From: Sphingomonas sp. SCN 67-18
Lineage (GTDB): Bacteria > Pseudomonadota > Alphaproteobacteria > Sphingomonadales > Sphingomonadaceae
Direction: 5' to 3'
Assembly (NCBI RefSeq): GCF_001724715.1
Contig: NZ_MEFG01000014.1
Span: forward strand, 39,315-103,314
Length of the DNA: 64,000 bases
Numbering within the stretch: the first letter of the stretch is position 1; each line of letters opens with the position of its first letter. The position numbers and the translations under genes were made by a program. The notes under the pieces were generated by a model, which had not been told where the DNA came from, did not search any database, and saw nothing but the letters and a program-made list of their open reading frames with translations. This document shows, in pieces, positions 63,250 through 64,000 of this stretch.

Positions 63250-63657
63250 ATGGCGGCGCTGAACATCACCAAGGTCGCGGTCGGCTGCGCCAGCCTGGAC
63301 ATATTGCGGGATCGGATCGCTGCCAGGACCAGCAACCATGTCGCGGAAGTGACGACGCGATACCGCCCGACCCGCCATGAGGAGCTGATCGGCGGATCGC
63401 TCTACTGGATCATCAAGCACCGGCTGGTCGCGCGCCAGACCATCCTCGGTTTCGAGGAGATGGCGGACGCCAAGCGCTGGATCATCCGGCTTGACGGGCG
63501 GCTGGTGCCGGTCCGCGCCCGGCCCAGGCGGGCGCATCAGGGCTGGCGCTATCTCGACGCGGCCGACGCCCCGGCCGATTTCGACGGCAGCGACGCGGAT
63601 ATGGCGGATCTGCCGCCGGCGATGCTGAACGACCTCGCCGCGCTGGCGCTGATCTGA
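63250..63657 (+). CDS. DUF1489 family protein
   Basis: The 135-aa product matches alphaproteobacterial DUF1489: LNITKVAVGCASLDILRDR, then RHEELIGGSLYWIIKHRLVA and GFEEMADAKRWIIRLD with RRAHQGWRYL. Function unknown; the family is cytosolic and nearly restricted to alphaproteobacteria. It follows mgtE by 13 bp, so they are probably cotranscribed. Confidence 0.9.
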   Translation: MAALNITKVAVGCASLDILRDRIAARTSNHVAEVTTRYRPTRHEELIGGSLYWIIKHRLVARQTILGFEEMADAKRWIIRLDGRLVPVRARPRRAHQGWRYLDAADAPADFDGSDADMADLPPAMLNDLAALALI

Positions 63658-63662
63658 ACGCC

Positions 63663-64000
63663 TCAGCCCGCGCCGCAGCGCACCGGGCCGGATCCGGTGC
63701 GGGTGACGGTGCAGGCCGGCTTACCGATGATCGTCACCGCCCCCGCGCCGGAAGAGACGATGCGCGCCGTACCCCTGGCGCCGATCGTCACCGGCCCGGC
63801 GCTCTGGCTGTTCAATTGCAGGTCGGACGCGGTGAGCGCCTTCGCGTCGATATCGCCGCTGCCGCGCACGGTGACGGTCACGTCCCGGGCCGCCCCGCCC
63901 AGCACCATCGCGCCGGCGCCGGTCAACGCCGCATCCAGCCTGTCAGTGGCGAGCGCGCCTACGGACAGGCGCGCCGACCCTTCGACCGACAGGGCGATGC
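63663..64000 (-). CDS. DUF2807 (auto-transporter-like head GIN) domain protein, N-terminus cut by window edge
   Basis: The frame stays open from the stop at 63663 to base 64000 (about 112 codons). Repeating short strands fit the DUF2807 beta-solenoid: DVTVTVRGSGDIDAKALTAS, LQLNSQSAGPVTIGARGTA and RTGSGPVRCGAG at the C-terminus. Such proteins are usually exported; the signal region is outside the window. Function unknown. The stop is 6 bp from the convergent DUF1489 stop. Confidence 0.8.
   Translation of the reverse strand, partial: IALSVEGSARLSVGALATDRLDAALTGAGAMVLGGAARDVTVTVRGSGDIDAKALTASDLQLNSQSAGPVTIGARGTARIVSSGAGAVTIIGKPACTVTRTGSGPVRCGAG

Overview
The window looks like part of a Sphingomonadales (alphaproteobacterial) genome. 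It is GC-rich, with several TonB-dependent receptors, a bifunctional Rsh near rpoZ, a glnB-glnA pair behind a sigma-54-like promoter, DUF1489, a MucR protein and a TamA/TamB pair. Bases 1 to about 17,000 are accessory in character; from about 17,100 onward most genes are chromosomal housekeeping or nutrient-uptake genes.

Bases 1-9,450 form a phosphate/arsenate island, mostly on the minus strand. A TonB-dependent receptor (cut by the window edge) follows a Pro-Thr-repeat lipoprotein, with a Pho-box-like triple repeat upstream. Next come an AT-richer gene that looks like an orphan Cas6e-type RAMP protein, decayed DksA/TraR and universal-stress-protein genes, and a PstS lipoprotein. The island ends with a compact arsenic operon: arsR, thioredoxin-type arsC, glutaredoxin-type arsC, ACR3 and arsH.

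Bases 9,450-17,000 look like a remnant of a plasmid or integrative element. They carry a DUF2958 gene, a ParB-like gene and a MucR-like gene with lost zinc ligands. An antisense group II intron (reverse transcriptase plus a recognisable domain V) separates the first two. A two-gene cargo of a DUF488 protein and an unknown partner follows. A tRNA-like sequence at about 16,850-16,930 may mark an old attachment site.

Bases 17,100-29,900 hold a 12-kb, nearly unidirectional minus-strand cluster. It contains two TonB-dependent receptors, a LysR regulator, an SsuABC/NMT1-type ABC importer, a PrpF/LigU-type tautomerase, a GlcG/HbpS-like exported protein, a CapA-like exported protein and a small HTH-like protein. 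It reads as an outer-membrane-to-cytoplasm uptake and catabolic unit for an unidentified organic acid or aromatic-derived compound, and is the best candidate here for an undescribed system.

Bases 30,300-64,000 are largely core. In order they include a DUF885 hydrolase, a glycosyltransferase with an apparent AUC start, a CinA-like protein, map, glnB, glnA, an aldehyde dehydrogenase, an IS5-type transposase remnant, tamB/tamA, a CoA-transferase with a glutaryl-CoA dehydrogenase, an M49-like peptidase, rsh, an HxlR regulator with a striking 34-bp palindrome, rpoZ, a phospholipase D family enzyme, a PmtA-like methyltransferase, an MFS exporter, a CDC48-type AAA ATPase, a second LysR regulator, cyclophilin, mgtE, DUF1489 and a truncated DUF2807 gene. 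Intergenic regions hold several structured or palindromic elements, notably a three-helix fold after map (35,006-35,080) and a 93-nt inverted repeat at 61,073-61,165.
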